A program made the position numbers and the translations under genes. From the NCBI RefSeq assembly GCF_023612255.1, contig NZ_CP063231.1, forward strand, positions 850,001 through 914,000: a stretch of 64,000 bases of DNA, in the 5' to 3' direction. This stretch comes from Luteibacter flocculans (GTDB taxonomy: Bacteria > Pseudomonadota > Gammaproteobacteria > Xanthomonadales > Rhodanobacteraceae). A model generated the notes under the pieces. The model did not search any database. It had not been told where the DNA came from and worked only from the letters and a program-made list of their open reading frames with translations. Shown here piece after piece: positions 8,987 to 18,614 of the stretch. Each line of letters starts with the position of its first letter. Position 1 is the first letter of the stretch.

Positions 8987-10258
8987 TCATGCGGAATGAT
9001 CGTCGTCCGGGTCCAGCCCGTACAGGCGACCGGCGGCGTGGAGGAGGTCGAGGTCGCCCGCCATGGCGGCATCGCGCAAGCGCGCGCTGGGCGTGTGCAG
9101 CAGCTTGTTGGTCAGGGTGTTGGCGAGGAAGGCGAGGGCTTCCTCCGCGGTCCGGCCCTTGGCGAGCATCGCCTGCGCCTTCGCCAGCACCTCGTCGCGC
9201 TGGGCCTCGGCGGCCACGCGCATGTCCACGGCCGGATTGCGCAGGTTCAACGCCCGGCGCCAGGCCATGTAGCGCTCGACCTGGAGATCGATGATCGCAT
9301 CGGCCTCGCGAGCCGCCAGCTCGCGCGAGCGCCGGTTTTCGTCGATGACCTGTTTCAGGTCATCGATGCCGTAGAGGTATACGTCGTCCAACGACGCCAC
9401 CTCGGGCTCGACGTCGCGCGGCACGGCGATGTCCACCATGAACATGGGGCGACGGCGGCGCGCGGCGATCGCGTCGGCCACCATCTGGCGGGTCACGACC
9501 GGCTGCCGTGATGCGGTGGACGTGATCACGATGTCCGCCTCTGCCAGATGGCGCGGCAGATCGGCCAGGGCGATGGCGTAGCCGGCGTACCGCCCGGCCA
9601 GCTCCTGGGCGTTCTCCAGGGTGCGATTGGCGACGATCAGCCGGCGCACCTGCTTGTCCGCCAGATGGCGAGCCGCCAGTTCGATCGTCTCGCCGGCACC
9701 GATCAGCAGCACGCACGCCTGGCGCAGGTCGGTGAAGACCTGCTCGGCAAGGCGCACGGCGGTATAGGCCACCGACACGGTATGGGCGCCGATGCGGGTA
9801 TCGGTGCGCACGCGCTTCGCCACCGCGAACGTGTGCTGCAGCAGCCGCTCCATCGGCGCGCGCAGGGTCTGCGCGGAGCGCGCCTGCTGGTAGGCGTCCT
9901 TCACCTGTCCGAGGATCTGCGGCTCGCCCAGCACCATGGAATCGAGGCCGGTCGCCACGCGAAACATGTGGCGGACGGCGTCCTGTTCGTCGTGGCGGTA
10001 AAGGAACTCGTCGAGGCGTTGCGGGGTCAACCGGTGCTGACGTGAAAGCCACTGGCTCGGCACCGCCTCGAAACCTTCGGCCACGCTGCAATACAACTCG
10101 GTGCGGTTGCAGGTGGAGAGAATCATCGCCTCCTCGACGCCCGGCTGCCGGGTCAGGTCGCCAAGTGCCTCGGGCGCCACGGCGGCGTCGAAAGCCACCT
10201 GCTCGCGCAGGCTGACCGGCGCGGTGAGGTGATTGAGCCCGAGGGCGATGAGAGGCAT
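8987..10258 (-). CDS. hemA: Glutamyl-tRNA reductase
   Basis: 423 residues. It reduces glutamyl-tRNA to glutamate-1-semialdehyde, the first committed step of C5-pathway tetrapyrrole synthesis. The catalytic Cys is residue 50 in MILSTCNRTELYC. GLNHLTAPVSLRE at the N-terminus and the nucleotide-binding LLIGAGETIELAARHL are typical, and a helical dimerisation domain ends the protein. It is divergent from the TPR lipoprotein gene (101 bases between starts as annotated), so the two promoters share that gap, and it is followed by prfA. Confidence 0.97.
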   Translation of the reverse strand: MPLIALGLNHLTAPVSLREQVAFDAAVAPEALGDLTRQPGVEEAMILSTCNRTELYCSVAEGFEAVPSQWLSRQHRLTPQRLDEFLYRHDEQDAVRHMFRVATGLDSMVLGEPQILGQVKDAYQQARSAQTLRAPMERLLQHTFAVAKRVRTDTRIGAHTVSVAYTAVRLAEQVFTDLRQACVLLIGAGETIELAARHLADKQVRRLIVANRTLENAQELAGRYAGYAIALADLPRHLAEADIVITSTASRQPVVTRQMVADAIAARRRRPMFMVDIAVPRDVEPEVASLDDVYLYGIDDLKQVIDENRRSRELAAREADAIIDLQVERYMAWRRALNLRNPAVDMRVAAEAQRDEVLAKAQAMLAKGRTAEEALAFLANTLTNKLLHTPSARLRDAAMAGDLDLLHAAGRLYGLDPDDDHSA

Positions 10259-10359
10259 GACGGGTCGGCTTGAGTGGCGTCGGCTAAGCTAGGGGCGCAT
10301 TGTGCGCTCACAAGGCAGCCGGCGCTTGCAGGTGCCTATCGGGAATAACGGAGACTAGT

Positions 10360-12099
10360 GTGCTGAGCGGTCGGTCCAAGTTCAAGCAAGTGCGGCATCT
10401 TGTGGCTCCTCTCGCGCTCGCCGCGGCGCTCGCTGGCTGCGCCGTGGCGCCCGTGGGGGCGCCCAAGGCCGTCCGCACGGGCGTCCAGCCGCTCGATCGC
10501 ATGCAGGTGGCGATCGTGCCGCCGGAGCGCGATCTCCAGGCGCAACTGATGGCCGGCGACTTTGCCCTGGCCGCCAACAACCTCAAAGGCGCTGCCGATG
10601 CCTACGGGCGCGCCGCTGAGCTGAGCGACGATCCGAAAGTGGCCGGCCGGGCTCTGGAACTGGCCTTGGCCGTGCACGACCAGGCGGCGGCGGACAAGGC
10701 TCTCGCCCGTTGGTCGGCCTTGGGCGGCAAGCCGGCGGAGCTGGCCAGCGCCCGCGCCCGCATGGCGCTGGATCGGGGCGACACGGCAGAGGCCCAGCGT
10801 CAGCTCGACGCCCTGGTGTCGTCCGGCGATCCCGATGCGTGGCGGGAGTTCGGCAGGATTCTCGCCACCGCGCGGGACGCCGCGCAGGCCGGCATGCTGC
10901 TCGAACGTATCGCCACGCCGCAGCGCCTGCCGAACGATTCCGCCGCCTGGCTCGCCATGAGCGAATTGGGCGAGAGCCTGGGGCGGCACGATTACGCGAA
11001 AACGCTGGGCGATGCCGCCGTGGCGCGTTTCCATGACGGCACGACCTACGCCTGGGCCGGCCAGCAGAAGTTTAAGGCGGGCGACAAGGATGCGGCCCGG
11101 AAGCTGTTCGCCAAGGCGGTGGCCAAGGAGCCGAAGAATCCGCGTCTCCGTCTCGCTTACGCCTCGCTGCTCGTCCAGGACGGCCAGGAGCAGGCGGCTG
11201 CGAAGCTGCTCGCCAGTGGCGCCCAGGACGCTGATACCTACACGCTGCGCATGACCCTCGCCGCCCGTTCGTCCGACAAGGCGGCGCTCCGCCGTCTCTA
11301 CGAGGAGATCCGCCGGCAATCGGACGACGTGCAGTCGGACAACGCCTTTACGCTGGGCCAACTCGCCGAGCTGCTGGGCAAGCAGGACGATGCGCTCGAC
11401 TGGTACGCCGCGGTGGCCGACGACGATCCGCGCATCTTCGACGCGTCGGTGCGCAGCGCGGTGATCCTGCACCTGCAAGGCAAGGACGACGATGCCCATG
11501 AAATCGTCGCGGAACTGCAGACCACCTATGCCGATCGGCCGGAGCAACTGCGCAAGGCCTTCGCGGTGGACGGCGAGCTGTACATGGACGCACGCCAGTT
11601 CGACGCCGCCGTCGCGGCCTACGACAAGGCGCTTCGCGTGAAGGCCGACGACACGGAGATGCTCTACGGCCGCGGGCTCGCCTATGCCGAAGCGGGACAC
11701 GTAGACCAAGCCGTGGCGGACTTCCGCAAGGTGCTCGAACTGAAACCGGGCGACATCGAGGCCAGCAACGCGCTGGGCTACACGCTGGCGGACAACGATC
11801 GCGATCTGGCCGAGGCGCAGACGCTGCTGCAGGCAGCCCGTGCGGCGCGTCCCGACGATCCGTCGGTGGCGGATTCGTGGGGTTGGCTGAAATTCCGCCA
11901 GGGCCAGCTCGATCAGGCGGAAAGCACGCTGCGCAGTGCGTGGGCACAGCGCAAGGACGGCGACATCGGCGTGCATCTCGCCGAAGTGCTATGGGCCCGC
12001 GGGCATCGCGACGAGGCACGCAAGCTGCTCAACGAGGTGCGCCGGCTCGATCCGAAGAATGCGGCACTGGAAAAGACCGAGCGGAAGCTGACGCCTTGA
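10360..12099 (+). CDS. TPR-repeat lipoprotein
   Basis: 579 residues from GTG 10360, preceded by CGGAG with a six-base gap; an in-frame start at 10300 has no such site. The signal peptide ends in LAALAGC-type sequence with Cys27 as the lipidated residue. The rest is helical with tetratricopeptide repeats, clearest from about residue 400 on (AVAAYDKALRVKADDTEMLYGRGLAYAEAG). Ala at +2 after the Cys gives no inner-membrane retention signal, so outer-membrane targeting is likely. It precedes lolB, an order common in Xanthomonadales and Pseudomonas. The function is probably scaffolding of an envelope assembly process; partners are unknown. Confidence 0.88.
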   Translation: MLSGRSKFKQVRHLVAPLALAAALAGCAVAPVGAPKAVRTGVQPLDRMQVAIVPPERDLQAQLMAGDFALAANNLKGAADAYGRAAELSDDPKVAGRALELALAVHDQAAADKALARWSALGGKPAELASARARMALDRGDTAEAQRQLDALVSSGDPDAWREFGRILATARDAAQAGMLLERIATPQRLPNDSAAWLAMSELGESLGRHDYAKTLGDAAVARFHDGTTYAWAGQQKFKAGDKDAARKLFAKAVAKEPKNPRLRLAYASLLVQDGQEQAAAKLLASGAQDADTYTLRMTLAARSSDKAALRRLYEEIRRQSDDVQSDNAFTLGQLAELLGKQDDALDWYAAVADDDPRIFDASVRSAVILHLQGKDDDAHEIVAELQTTYADRPEQLRKAFAVDGELYMDARQFDAAVAAYDKALRVKADDTEMLYGRGLAYAEAGHVDQAVADFRKVLELKPGDIEASNALGYTLADNDRDLAEAQTLLQAARAARPDDPSVADSWGWLKFRQGQLDQAESTLRSAWAQRKDGDIGVHLAEVLWARGHRDEARKLLNEVRRLDPKNAALEKTERKLTP

Positions 12100-12158
12100 G
12101 CGGAGCGCGTCCGCGGCCATCGCTGCCGTTAGCCTCTCCTCTTCCCACCGACGTCGCC

Positions 12159-12788
12159 ATGGTCTTGATCGTGTCCCTTCTCCGTAAAACGCTAGTCCTC
12201 GCGTTACCCGTGCTTCTCCTGGCCGCCTGCGCCACGACGCGTCCACCGGTTCGGCAGCCTGGCGACGCGGTCACGCTCGGCCTGCAGGAGCAGCGCGAAC
12301 GCGCACTCGCCGACACGGATCACTGGACCCTCGAAGGTCGCCTCGCCGTCTCCGACGGCAAGGACTCCGGGTCCGGTGGGCTCACCTGGAAGCAGGACGG
12401 CGACCGTTACGAATTCACCGTGCGAGCGCCCGTCACAGGGCGCAGCTTTCGCCTCACGGGTGGTCCCGAGGGGGCGCAGCTCGAAGGTCTGGACGGCGGC
12501 ACGCGCCGCGGCCCCGACGCCGAATCGCTGATGGCGAGCACGGTCGGCTGGCAGATCCCGATGACGGAGCTGAAACGCTGGGTGCTCGGTCTGCGCGCCG
12601 ACACCGGCCCGGCCGACATCGCGTTCGGCAGCGATCGCCTGCCGTCGCGTCTGGTGCAGGACGGCTGGACCGTGGATTACAAGCAGTGGGACACCACACG
12701 CCAACCGGCGATGCCGACGCGCGTGTTTGCCGAGAAACCGCCGTTCAAGGTCCGCTTGTCGATCGAGGACTGGTCCTTTACCCGCTGA
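12159..12788 (+). CDS. lolB: Outer-membrane lipoprotein receptor LolB
   Basis: 209 residues from ATG 12159 (GTG 12171 also possible). The lipobox LLAAC puts the acylated Cys at residue 24. The mature part has the LolB pattern: W[21 protein letters not shown] near the start, then [22 protein letters not shown] and a C-terminal [10 protein letters not shown]. LolB takes lipoproteins from LolA and inserts them in the outer membrane. It lies between the TPR lipoprotein gene and the GNAT–ispE gene, as expected of the hemA–lolB–ispE–prs neighbourhood. Confidence 0.93.
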   Translation: MVLIVSLLRKTLVLALPVLLLAACATTRPPVRQPGDAVTLGLQEQRERALADTDHWTLEGRLAVSDGKDSGSGGLTWKQDGDRYEFTVRAPVTGRSFRLTGGPEGAQLEGLDGGTRRGPDAESLMASTVGWQIPMTELKRWVLGLRADTGPADIAFGSDRLPSRLVQDGWTVDYKQWDTTRQPAMPTRVFAEKPPFKVRLSIEDWSFTR

Positions 12789-12853
12789 CGTCGGCAGGGA
12801 GGGGTAAACAGCCCGGCTATACTCCGCGCCACGTTTCCCCCGGCTCCGCGCTC

Positions 12854-14251
12854 ATGCATTTCACCATCACCCGCGCTCGCGACGACGATGCCGAGCGCCT
12901 GTGCGCCATCGAGCGCGCCGCCGTCGAACTGTTCCGCGGCCATGCAGCCTGGGCGGCGTATTCGCGCCTGTCGCTGCCGGTGGATACGGTTCGCGAGCTG
13001 ATCGTGCGCGGGCTCGTCTGGGTCGCGTGTATCGACGACGAGGTGGTGGGATTCGTCTGTCTCGACACGTTCGGCGGTCCGCATACGGCCGGTATCGCCG
13101 AGATCGACGTCTTGCCCGCGTTCGGCGGTCAGGGCATTGGCGCTGCCTTGCTCGAGCGCGCCTGCGAGTGGGCGCGCGAGGCCGGCTACGAGCGTGTGGA
13201 TCTGGGTACGCTCGCCGATGTGCCCTGGAACGCGCCCTTCTACGCCAAGCATGGTTTTGTCGTGGTGGACAAGCACGCGCCCGAGTTCGCCGACGCCCTG
13301 GTGCGCGATCGCGAGAACGGGTTTCCCGATCACCTGCGCGTGTTCATGAGCCGCCCACTGGCGCCGCTCCGGGGTGGCGATTGGACCGCATGGCCCGCCC
13401 CGGCGAAGCTCAACCTGTTCCTCCGCATCGTGGGGCGGCGCGACGACGGCTACCACGAACTGCAGACCGTGTTCCGACTGCTCGATTGGGGCGACGAAGT
13501 GCGGCTGCGCGTCCGTCCCGATGGCGTCGTCGCACGCGTGGCCGGGCCGCAGGACGTGCCGGAGGATGCCGACCTCACGGTTCGCGCCGCCCGGCTTCTG
13601 GCCTCGGCGACGGGAACGACGCTCGGCGCCGATATCGCGGTGGCAAAGCGCATTCCCATGGGCGGTGGGCTGGGCGGTGGCAGCTCCGACGCCGCCAGCG
13701 TGCTGGTCGGCCTCAACACGTTGTGGGGCACGGGGCTCGACGAGGACCAACTCGCGGCCCTCGGCCTGTCCCTGGGCGCCGATGTGCCGGTGTTCGTCCG
13801 CGGCCGCTCGGCCTGGGCCGAAGGAGTGGGCGAGCGGCTCTCGCCGATGCGCCTCCCGCGCCGTTGGTACGTCGTGGTCGATCCCCGCGAGCACGTGCCC
13901 ACGGCGGCCCTGTTCGCCGCTCCCGAATTGACACGTACGGCCCCGCGAGCGACAATTTCGTCCTTTGTTTCCGGGGATTCGGCGGAAAACGCCTTCGAAC
14001 CGGTGGTCCGTGCGCGCCACCCGCGGGTGGCCGCGGCGCTGGACTGGCTGGGTGGCTTCGGTCACGCGCGGCTGTCCGGCAGCGGTGGCTGCGTCTTCCT
14101 GGAAACGAGAACCCACGAGGCGGCGCTTGGCGTCGCTTCGCGCTGCCCCGGAGGCTTCACGGCCCACGTGGCGGCGGGCGTCGACCCCTCTCCGTTGCAC
14201 GCGGCGCGGGAGCGGATCGAGGCGAGGGGCATCGTGTCGTTTGACGGGTAG
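12854..14251 (+). CDS. ispE: GNAT acetyltransferase fused in frame to IspE (4-diphosphocytidyl-2-C-methyl-D-erythritol kinase)
   Basis: A single 465-residue frame. Residues 1–164 form a GNAT N-acetyltransferase (acetyl-CoA loop in [18 protein letters not shown], then [24 protein letters not shown]). Residues 165–465 form IspE, the GHMP kinase of the MEP isoprenoid pathway: [10 protein letters not shown] with catalytic Lys185, the ATP loop [14 protein letters not shown], and [11 protein letters not shown] carrying the catalytic Asp. No stop separates them. An ATG at 13346 (Met165) could start IspE alone, but I see no Shine-Dalgarno sequence before it. The long frame from 12686 overlaps lolB; ATG 12854 fits the GNAT start. 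The acetyl acceptor is unknown. Confidence 0.9.
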   Translation: MHFTITRARDDDAERLCAIERAAVELFRGHAAWAAYSRLSLPVDTVRELIVRGLVWVACIDDEVVGFVCLDTFGGPHTAGIAEIDVLPAFGGQGIGAALLERACEWAREAGYERVDLGTLADVPWNAPFYAKHGFVVVDKHAPEFADALVRDRENGFPDHLRVFMSRPLAPLRGGDWTAWPAPAKLNLFLRIVGRRDDGYHELQTVFRLLDWGDEVRLRVRPDGVVARVAGPQDVPEDADLTVRAARLLASATGTTLGADIAVAKRIPMGGGLGGGSSDAASVLVGLNTLWGTGLDEDQLAALGLSLGADVPVFVRGRSAWAEGVGERLSPMRLPRRWYVVVDPREHVPTAALFAAPELTRTAPRATISSFVSGDSAENAFEPVVRARHPRVAAALDWLGGFGHARLSGSGGCVFLETRTHEAALGVASRCPGGFTAHVAAGVDPSPLHAARERIEARGIVSFDG

Positions 14252-14306
14252 GGCCGCGGGCTGCGGCAAGCCATGGCGGATCACAGGGTTCGCCGGAACG
14301 AATTGT

Positions 14307-14383
14307 TGGGGCGTCGCCAAGCTGGTTAAGGCACGGGATTTTGATTCCCGCATGCGCAGGTTCGAATCCTGCCGCCCCAGCCA
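14307..14383 (+). tRNA. tRNA-Gln (TTG)
   Basis: Acceptor stem TGGGGCG / CGCCCCA, discriminator G and an encoded CCA at 14381–14383. The anticodon loop TTTTGAT gives anticodon TTG, and the T loop is GTTCGAATC. It lies between ispE and prs. Confidence 0.95.
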
Positions 14384-14436
14384 CCGTTCGCGGTGGCAAA
14401 GACGAACCAACCCACTCTCACGCCAGGAGTTCCTTC

Positions 14437-15393
14437 GTGGATACGTCCACCCCGATGCTGTTCAGCGGCAATGCGCATCGCGCGCTTGCCGACGATGTCG
14501 CTTCACGTCTCGGTATCCCGCTCGGCAAGGCCCTTGTTGGCCGATTCAGCGATGGCGAGGCGCAGATCGAGATCGAGGAGAACGTACGCAAACAGGAAGT
14601 GTTCGTCATCCAGCCGACGGGTGCGCCCAGCGCTGAAAACCTGTTCGACCTGCTGGTGCTGGTGGATGCGCTCAAGCGCGCCTCGGCCGGCAGCGTCACC
14701 GCAGTCATGCCGTACTTCGGCTATGCCCGCCAGGATCGTCGCCCGCGCTCAGCGCGCGTGCCGATCACGGCGAAGCTGGCAGCCAAGATGATCGCTACCG
14801 CCGGTGCCGACCGCGTGCTGACGATCGACCTGCATGCGGACCAGATCCAAGGATTCTTCGACATTCCGGTCGACAACGTGTACGCCTCGCCGGTGCTTCT
14901 GGCCGACATCTGGCGTCACCACAGCATGGAAGACCTGATCGTCGTCAGTCCGGACGTCGGCGGCGTGGTGCGTGCGCGTGCGCTCGCCAAGCGTCTCGAC
15001 GACGCCGACCTTGCGATCATCGACAAGCGCCGCCCGAAGGCGAACGTGGCCACGGTCATGAACATCATCGGCGACGTCGAAGGCAAGACCTGCGTGCTCG
15101 TGGACGACATCGTCGACACCGCCGGCACGCTCTGCGCCGCGGCGGCGGCGCTGAAGGAAAAAGGTGCCCGCAAGGTCGTCGCGTACTGCGTGCACCCGGT
15201 GCTTTCGGGCGCCGCGATCGACAACGTCGAGCACTCCCAGCTCGACCAGTTGGTGGTCACCAATACCCTGCCGTTGCGCGACAACGCCCGTAACTGTGCG
15301 AAAATCCGCCAGTTGTCGGTCGCGGAACTGCTCGCAGAGACGATCCGCCGCATCGCCTTCGGCGAATCGGTGAGCTCGCTCTACATCGACTGA
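14437..15393 (+). CDS. prs: Ribose-phosphate pyrophosphokinase
   Basis: 318 residues from GTG 14437, with AGGAG seven bases upstream; the open frame starting at 14341 runs through the tRNA. It makes PRPP from ribose 5-phosphate and ATP for nucleotide, His and Trp synthesis. Visible motifs are [17 protein letters not shown], the metal/catalytic region [18 protein letters not shown], and the PRPP-binding loop [14 protein letters not shown]. Length and motifs match class I PRPP synthetases. It is followed by two hairpins and rplY. Confidence 0.97.
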   Translation: MDTSTPMLFSGNAHRALADDVASRLGIPLGKALVGRFSDGEAQIEIEENVRKQEVFVIQPTGAPSAENLFDLLVLVDALKRASAGSVTAVMPYFGYARQDRRPRSARVPITAKLAAKMIATAGADRVLTIDLHADQIQGFFDIPVDNVYASPVLLADIWRHHSMEDLIVVSPDVGGVVRARALAKRLDDADLAIIDKRRPKANVATVMNIIGDVEGKTCVLVDDIVDTAGTLCAAAAALKEKGARKVVAYCVHPVLSGAAIDNVEHSQLDQLVVTNTLPLRDNARNCAKIRQLSVAELLAETIRRIAFGESVSSLYID

Positions 15394-15409
15394 TCCCTAT
15401 TTTTTCGGG

Positions 15410-15457
15410 CTCCCCTGGTCGCGGGGGAGTCCTTTACCCACCGCCGCGAGGCGGTTT
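15410..15457 (+). terminator. Two small hairpins between prs and rplY
   Basis: CTCCCC / GGGGAG (15410–15415 with 15424–15429) is followed by TCCTTT, and CCGCC-GCGA-GGCGG (15441–15454) by TTT. The weak T-tracts suggest partial termination or attenuation ahead of rplY rather than a full stop. Confidence 0.45.
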
Positions 15458-15473
15458 ACTTGAGGCAACACCA

Positions 15474-16112
15474 ATGGCTACCAATCATCAGCTCACGGCT
15501 ACGAGCCGCAGTGTGGAAGGGAAGGGTGCGAGCCGCCGCCTTCGCATTGCTGGCTATGTGCCGGCGATCGTGTACGGCGCGGGCGAAGCCCCGCAGGCGA
15601 TCCAGGTCCTCCACAACGACGTGCTGCTCGGCTCGCGCTACGAGTCGTTCTACTCGTCGGTGATCGACCTGACCATCGACGGCAAGACCCAGAAGGTCCT
15701 GATCAAGGACTGGCAGAAGCACCCGTTCAAGCAGCTCATGCTGCACATGGACTTCCAGCGCGTTAACGAGAACGAAGCCGTCCGCGTCGCCGTTCCGGTG
15801 CACTTCCTGAACCAGGAAAAGTCCCCGGCCGGCAAGACCGCGGGTCTGGTGATCTCGCACAACCTGACGGAAGTGACCGTCTCGTGCCTGCCGAAGAACC
15901 TTCCGGAGTTCATCGAACTCGATTTGGCCGATCTGAAGGCCGGCGACATCATCCACCTGTCCGACCTCAAGCTGCCGGCCGGTGTGGAAATCCCGGAACT
16001 CGGCCTGGGCAAGGAGCACGACGTGGCCGTGGTCACCGTGGCTGCGATCCAGGAAGAAGTCGACCCGGCAGCCGCCGAGGGCGGCGACGCCCCGACCGAA
16101 GAAAAGAAGTAA
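15474..16112 (+). CDS. rplY: 50S ribosomal protein L25, long (general stress protein Ctc) form
   Basis: 212 residues, longer than the 94-residue E. coli L25. It has the L25 5S-rRNA-binding domain at the N-terminus (GKGASRRLRIAGYVPAIVYG) plus the C-terminal beta domain of the TL5/CTC form (about 100–185), and an acidic Ala/Glu tail. It sits in the usual prs–rplY–pth order. Confidence 0.95.
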   Translation: MATNHQLTATSRSVEGKGASRRLRIAGYVPAIVYGAGEAPQAIQVLHNDVLLGSRYESFYSSVIDLTIDGKTQKVLIKDWQKHPFKQLMLHMDFQRVNENEAVRVAVPVHFLNQEKSPAGKTAGLVISHNLTEVTVSCLPKNLPEFIELDLADLKAGDIIHLSDLKLPAGVEIPELGLGKEHDVAVVTVAAIQEEVDPAAAEGGDAPTEEKK

Positions 16113-16120
16113 GGATCCTT

Positions 16121-16203
16121 GTAGGAGCCGCCATGGCGGCGAGGGAGCCCACCTCACGGCTTCATTGCTCCGTGGGCTTCTCGCCGCTATAGCGGCTCCC
16201 ACA
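16121..16203. repeat. REP-like inverted repeat (type 2) between rplY and pth
   Basis: The left arm GTAGGAGCCGCCATGGCGGC pairs with the right arm ending GCTATAGCGGCTCCCAC. The inner GAGCCCAC / GTGGGCTTC segments also pair, so almost the whole element can fold. It ends seven bases before the pth start and may influence pth expression. Confidence 0.85.
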
Positions 16204-16209
16204 TGACCT

Positions 16210-16788
16210 ATGGCGACACTTCGTCTTATCGTCGGCCTCGGTAATCCCGGGGCCGAATACGTCAGAACCCGGCACAACGCCGGGTTCTGGTGTGTCGATG
16301 CCCTGGCGATGGATCAGGGTGAGCGTTGGACCTTCGACGGCAAGCTGCACGGCGAGACCTGCAAGCTGCGCATCGGTGGCGAAACGGTCTGGCTGTTGAA
16401 GCCCGCGACGTTCATGAACAAGAGCGGCATCGCCGTTGCTTCGGCGCTGCGCTACTACAAGATTGCGCCGGAGGAGTGCCTCGTCGCCCACGACGAGCTG
16501 GATCTCCCGCCCGGTACCGTTCGCATGAAGTTCGACGGCGGCCACGGCGGCCAGAACGGATTGCGCGACATCATGGCCCATTTGGGTCATGGCAAATTTC
16601 ATCGCCTGCGGGTCGGTATCGGCCATCCGGGGCACAAGGACCAGGTCACCTCCTGGGTGCTCGGCCGCCCCAGCGCTGTCGACGAGGATGCCATCATGCA
16701 CGGCATCGGGCGCGCGTTCGATGTGCTGCCGCTGGCGCTGGATGGCAAGTTCGAGGAAGCCATGAAGCGCTTGCATACCGCCGCGTGA
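16210..16788 (+). CDS. pth: Peptidyl-tRNA hydrolase
   Basis: 192 residues. It recycles peptidyl-tRNA that drops off the ribosome. The family signature VGLGNPGAEYVRTRHNAG carries Asn12 and the catalytic His22 (E. coli Asn10 and His20). Further motifs are KPATFMNKSG and the Asp in VAHDELDLPPG, and GHGGQNGLRDI. It lies between rplY and ychF, the normal order in this lineage. Confidence 0.97.
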   Translation: MATLRLIVGLGNPGAEYVRTRHNAGFWCVDALAMDQGERWTFDGKLHGETCKLRIGGETVWLLKPATFMNKSGIAVASALRYYKIAPEECLVAHDELDLPPGTVRMKFDGGHGGQNGLRDIMAHLGHGKFHRLRVGIGHPGHKDQVTSWVLGRPSAVDEDAIMHGIGRAFDVLPLALDGKFEEAMKRLHTAA

Positions 16789-16791
16789 AGC

Positions 16792-16842
16792 GTGAACCGT
16801 AAGGGAGTGGCGCAGAGGTACCTCGCGACGCTTACGGTTCAC
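16792..16842. repeat. Perfect 12-bp inverted repeat downstream of pth
   Basis: GTGAACCGTAAG (16792–16803) is exactly complementary to CTTACGGTTCAC (16831–16842), with 27 bases between them that include AGGTACCT. There is no T-tract after it. GGCCGC-GTA-GCGGCC (16846–16860 area) follows. It may act as a transcript-end structure between pth and ychF. Confidence 0.7.
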
Positions 16843-16910
16843 AGGCCGCGTAGCGGCCGACTTACAGGGCCGAAGGCCCGACTTACTGACATCTAGAGAG
16901 CATCGCCCCC

Positions 16911-18002
16911 ATGGGTATCAAATGCGGCATCGTCGGCCTGCCTAACGTCGGCAAGTCCACCCTCTTCAATGCCTTGACCAAGGCGGGCATCGCCGCCGCC
17001 AACTTCCCGTTCTGCACCATCGAGCCGAACACCGGCATCGTGCCGGTGCCCGATCCGCGGCTGGACGAACTGGCGGCCATCGTGAAGCCGCAGCGCGTGA
17101 TTCCCACGACCATGGAATTCGTGGACATCGCCGGCCTGGTTGCCGGTGCCTCGAAGGGCGAAGGGCTCGGCAACAAGTTCCTCGCGCACATCCGCGAAAC
17201 GGACGCCATCGCGCACGTGGTGCGCTGCTTCGAAGACGGCAACGTCATCCATGTTGCGAACAAGGTCGACCCGATCGCCGACATCGAAACGATCGACACC
17301 GAGTTGGCGCTGGCCGATCTGGAGTCCGTGCTGAAGGCGCTCGACCGCGCCACGCGCTCGGCAAAGGCGAACGACAAGGACGCGCTGGCACGCAAGCCGG
17401 TGCTCGAGAAGCTCGCCAAGGCGCTCGATCAGGGCAAGTCGGCACGTTCCGCTGGCCTGGATGCCGAGGAAAAGGCACTGGTCCGCGACATGTTCCTGAT
17501 CACGATGAAGCCGCTCATGTACATCGCGAACGTCGCGGAAGATGGCTTCGAGAACAATCCGCACCTCGACGCCGTGCGCGCTCGCGCGCTGGAAGAGGGT
17601 GCCGAGGTGGTGCCGGTGTGCGCCGCCATCGAGGAAGAACTGTCCCAGCTGGAAGACGCCGACCGCGACGAGTTCCTGAAGGATCTCGGTCTCGAAGAGC
17701 CGGGCCTCAACCGCGTGATTCGCGCGGGTTACCGTCTGCTGGGCCTGCAGACCTACTTCACGGCTGGCGTGCAGGAAGTCCGCGCGTGGCAGGTTCGCGC
17801 CGGCTCGACGGCACCGCAGGCCGCAGGCGTCATCCACACCGATTTCGAGCGCGGCTTCATTCGCGCCGAAACGATGGCCTACGACGACTTCATCAAATAC
17901 AAGGGCGAGCAGGGCGCGAAGGAAGCCGGCCGCCTGCGCCTGGAGGGCAAGGAATACCTCGTCAAGGAAGGCGATATCCTGCATTTCCGCTTCAACGTCT
18001 GA
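16911..18002 (+). CDS. ychF: Redox-regulated ATPase YchF (Obg/OLA1 family)
   Basis: 363 residues, the normal length. P-loop [14 protein letters not shown], the G3 region [20 protein letters not shown], and the NVAE motif in place of the usual NKxD, which explains the ATP preference of YchF over GTP. A TGS domain forms the C-terminus ([39 protein letters not shown]). YchF binds ribosomes and affects stress responses. It is the last gene of the prs–rplY–pth–ychF run and is followed by a hairpin. Confidence 0.97.
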   Translation: MGIKCGIVGLPNVGKSTLFNALTKAGIAAANFPFCTIEPNTGIVPVPDPRLDELAAIVKPQRVIPTTMEFVDIAGLVAGASKGEGLGNKFLAHIRETDAIAHVVRCFEDGNVIHVANKVDPIADIETIDTELALADLESVLKALDRATRSAKANDKDALARKPVLEKLAKALDQGKSARSAGLDAEEKALVRDMFLITMKPLMYIANVAEDGFENNPHLDAVRARALEEGAEVVPVCAAIEEELSQLEDADRDEFLKDLGLEEPGLNRVIRAGYRLLGLQTYFTAGVQEVRAWQVRAGSTAPQAAGVIHTDFERGFIRAETMAYDDFIKYKGEQGAKEAGRLRLEGKEYLVKEGDILHFRFNV

Positions 18003-18009
18003 GGCACCC

Positions 18010-18036
18010 GACCGGCTTTCGCTGGAAGCCGGTCGT
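18010..18036 (+). terminator. Hairpin after ychF
   Basis: GACCGGCTT (18010–18018) pairs with AAGCCGGTC (18026–18034) around a seven-base loop. The downstream T-tract is weak (GTTCCAGATAGTTTCT), so termination efficiency is uncertain. Confidence 0.6.
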
Positions 18037-18093
18037 TCCAGATAGTTTCTGCGGCACAGGCAGGGCACGGCCTAGCGTCCCTGGTGCCTCAGG

Positions 18094-18137
18094 GCACAAT
18101 TGAATCGCTTGCAATCGAATAGTCCGGCCCCTACATT
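18094..18137 (+). promoter_or_regulatory. Candidate operator and -10 box of the ohrR-like gene
   Basis: ACAATTGAAT and GCAATCGAAT repeat at about 15-base spacing just upstream, in an otherwise GC-rich area. OhrR/MarR operators in Xanthomonas are AT-rich and contain ACAATT-type half sites, so autoregulation is plausible. TACATT (18132–18137) ends six bases before the ATG, which would make the transcript leaderless. Confidence 0.4.
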
Positions 18138-18143
18138 GGCCCT

Positions 18144-18611
18144 ATGAGCAAGCCGTCGCTACCCCAGGGTCTCGAGCCGCCGCGTACCGTCGACGGGCAG
18201 CTCTGCTTCGCCCTCTATTCGGCGAATCTGGCGATGGGCAAGCTCTACCGCCAGTTGCTCGCCAAGCTCGACCTCACCTACCCGCAGTACCTGGTGATGC
18301 TGGTGCTTTGGGAGGGCGACGGCATCACGGTGTCCGAGCTGGGCGACCGGTTGTTTCTCGATTCGGCCACGCTGACCCCCCTGCTGAAGCGTCTGCAGGC
18401 CGCCGGTCTGGTGGCGCGCACGCGCAGTACGCAGGACGAGCGCCAGGTCATCGTGACCCTCACCGAACAGGGCAGGGGCCTGCGCGAGCAGGCAGCGCAG
18501 GTGCCGGTGGATGTGTTCTGTGCGACGGGCTGTGAGATCGACGAGCTGCGCAGTCTGAAACATCAGCTGGAAGTGCTTCGCAGCAATCTCGTTGGCGACA
18601 TGCGCGACTGA
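18144..18611 (+). CDS. MarR-family regulator, OhrR-like
   Basis: 155 residues with a winged helix-turn-helix (about 60–105: [24 protein letters not shown], wing with [10 protein letters not shown]). Cys21 in QLCFALYSA matches the peroxide-sensing cysteine of OhrR, and Cys126/Cys130 lie where Xanthomonas OhrR has its second cysteine, so a two-Cys organic-hydroperoxide sensor is likely. The usual partner gene ohr is not adjacent: ychF is upstream and a convergent STAS gene downstream. The alternative is another redox-responsive MarR protein. Confidence 0.85.
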   Translation: MSKPSLPQGLEPPRTVDGQLCFALYSANLAMGKLYRQLLAKLDLTYPQYLVMLVLWEGDGITVSELGDRLFLDSATLTPLLKRLQAAGLVARTRSTQDERQVIVTLTEQGRGLREQAAQVPVDVFCATGCEIDELRSLKHQLEVLRSNLVGDMRD

Positions 18612-18614
18612 GGC

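Noticed and set aside
12818-12823. TATACT as promoter of the GNAT–ispE gene
   Set aside because: No -35 at proper spacing; it remains possible but is too weak to list as a feature.
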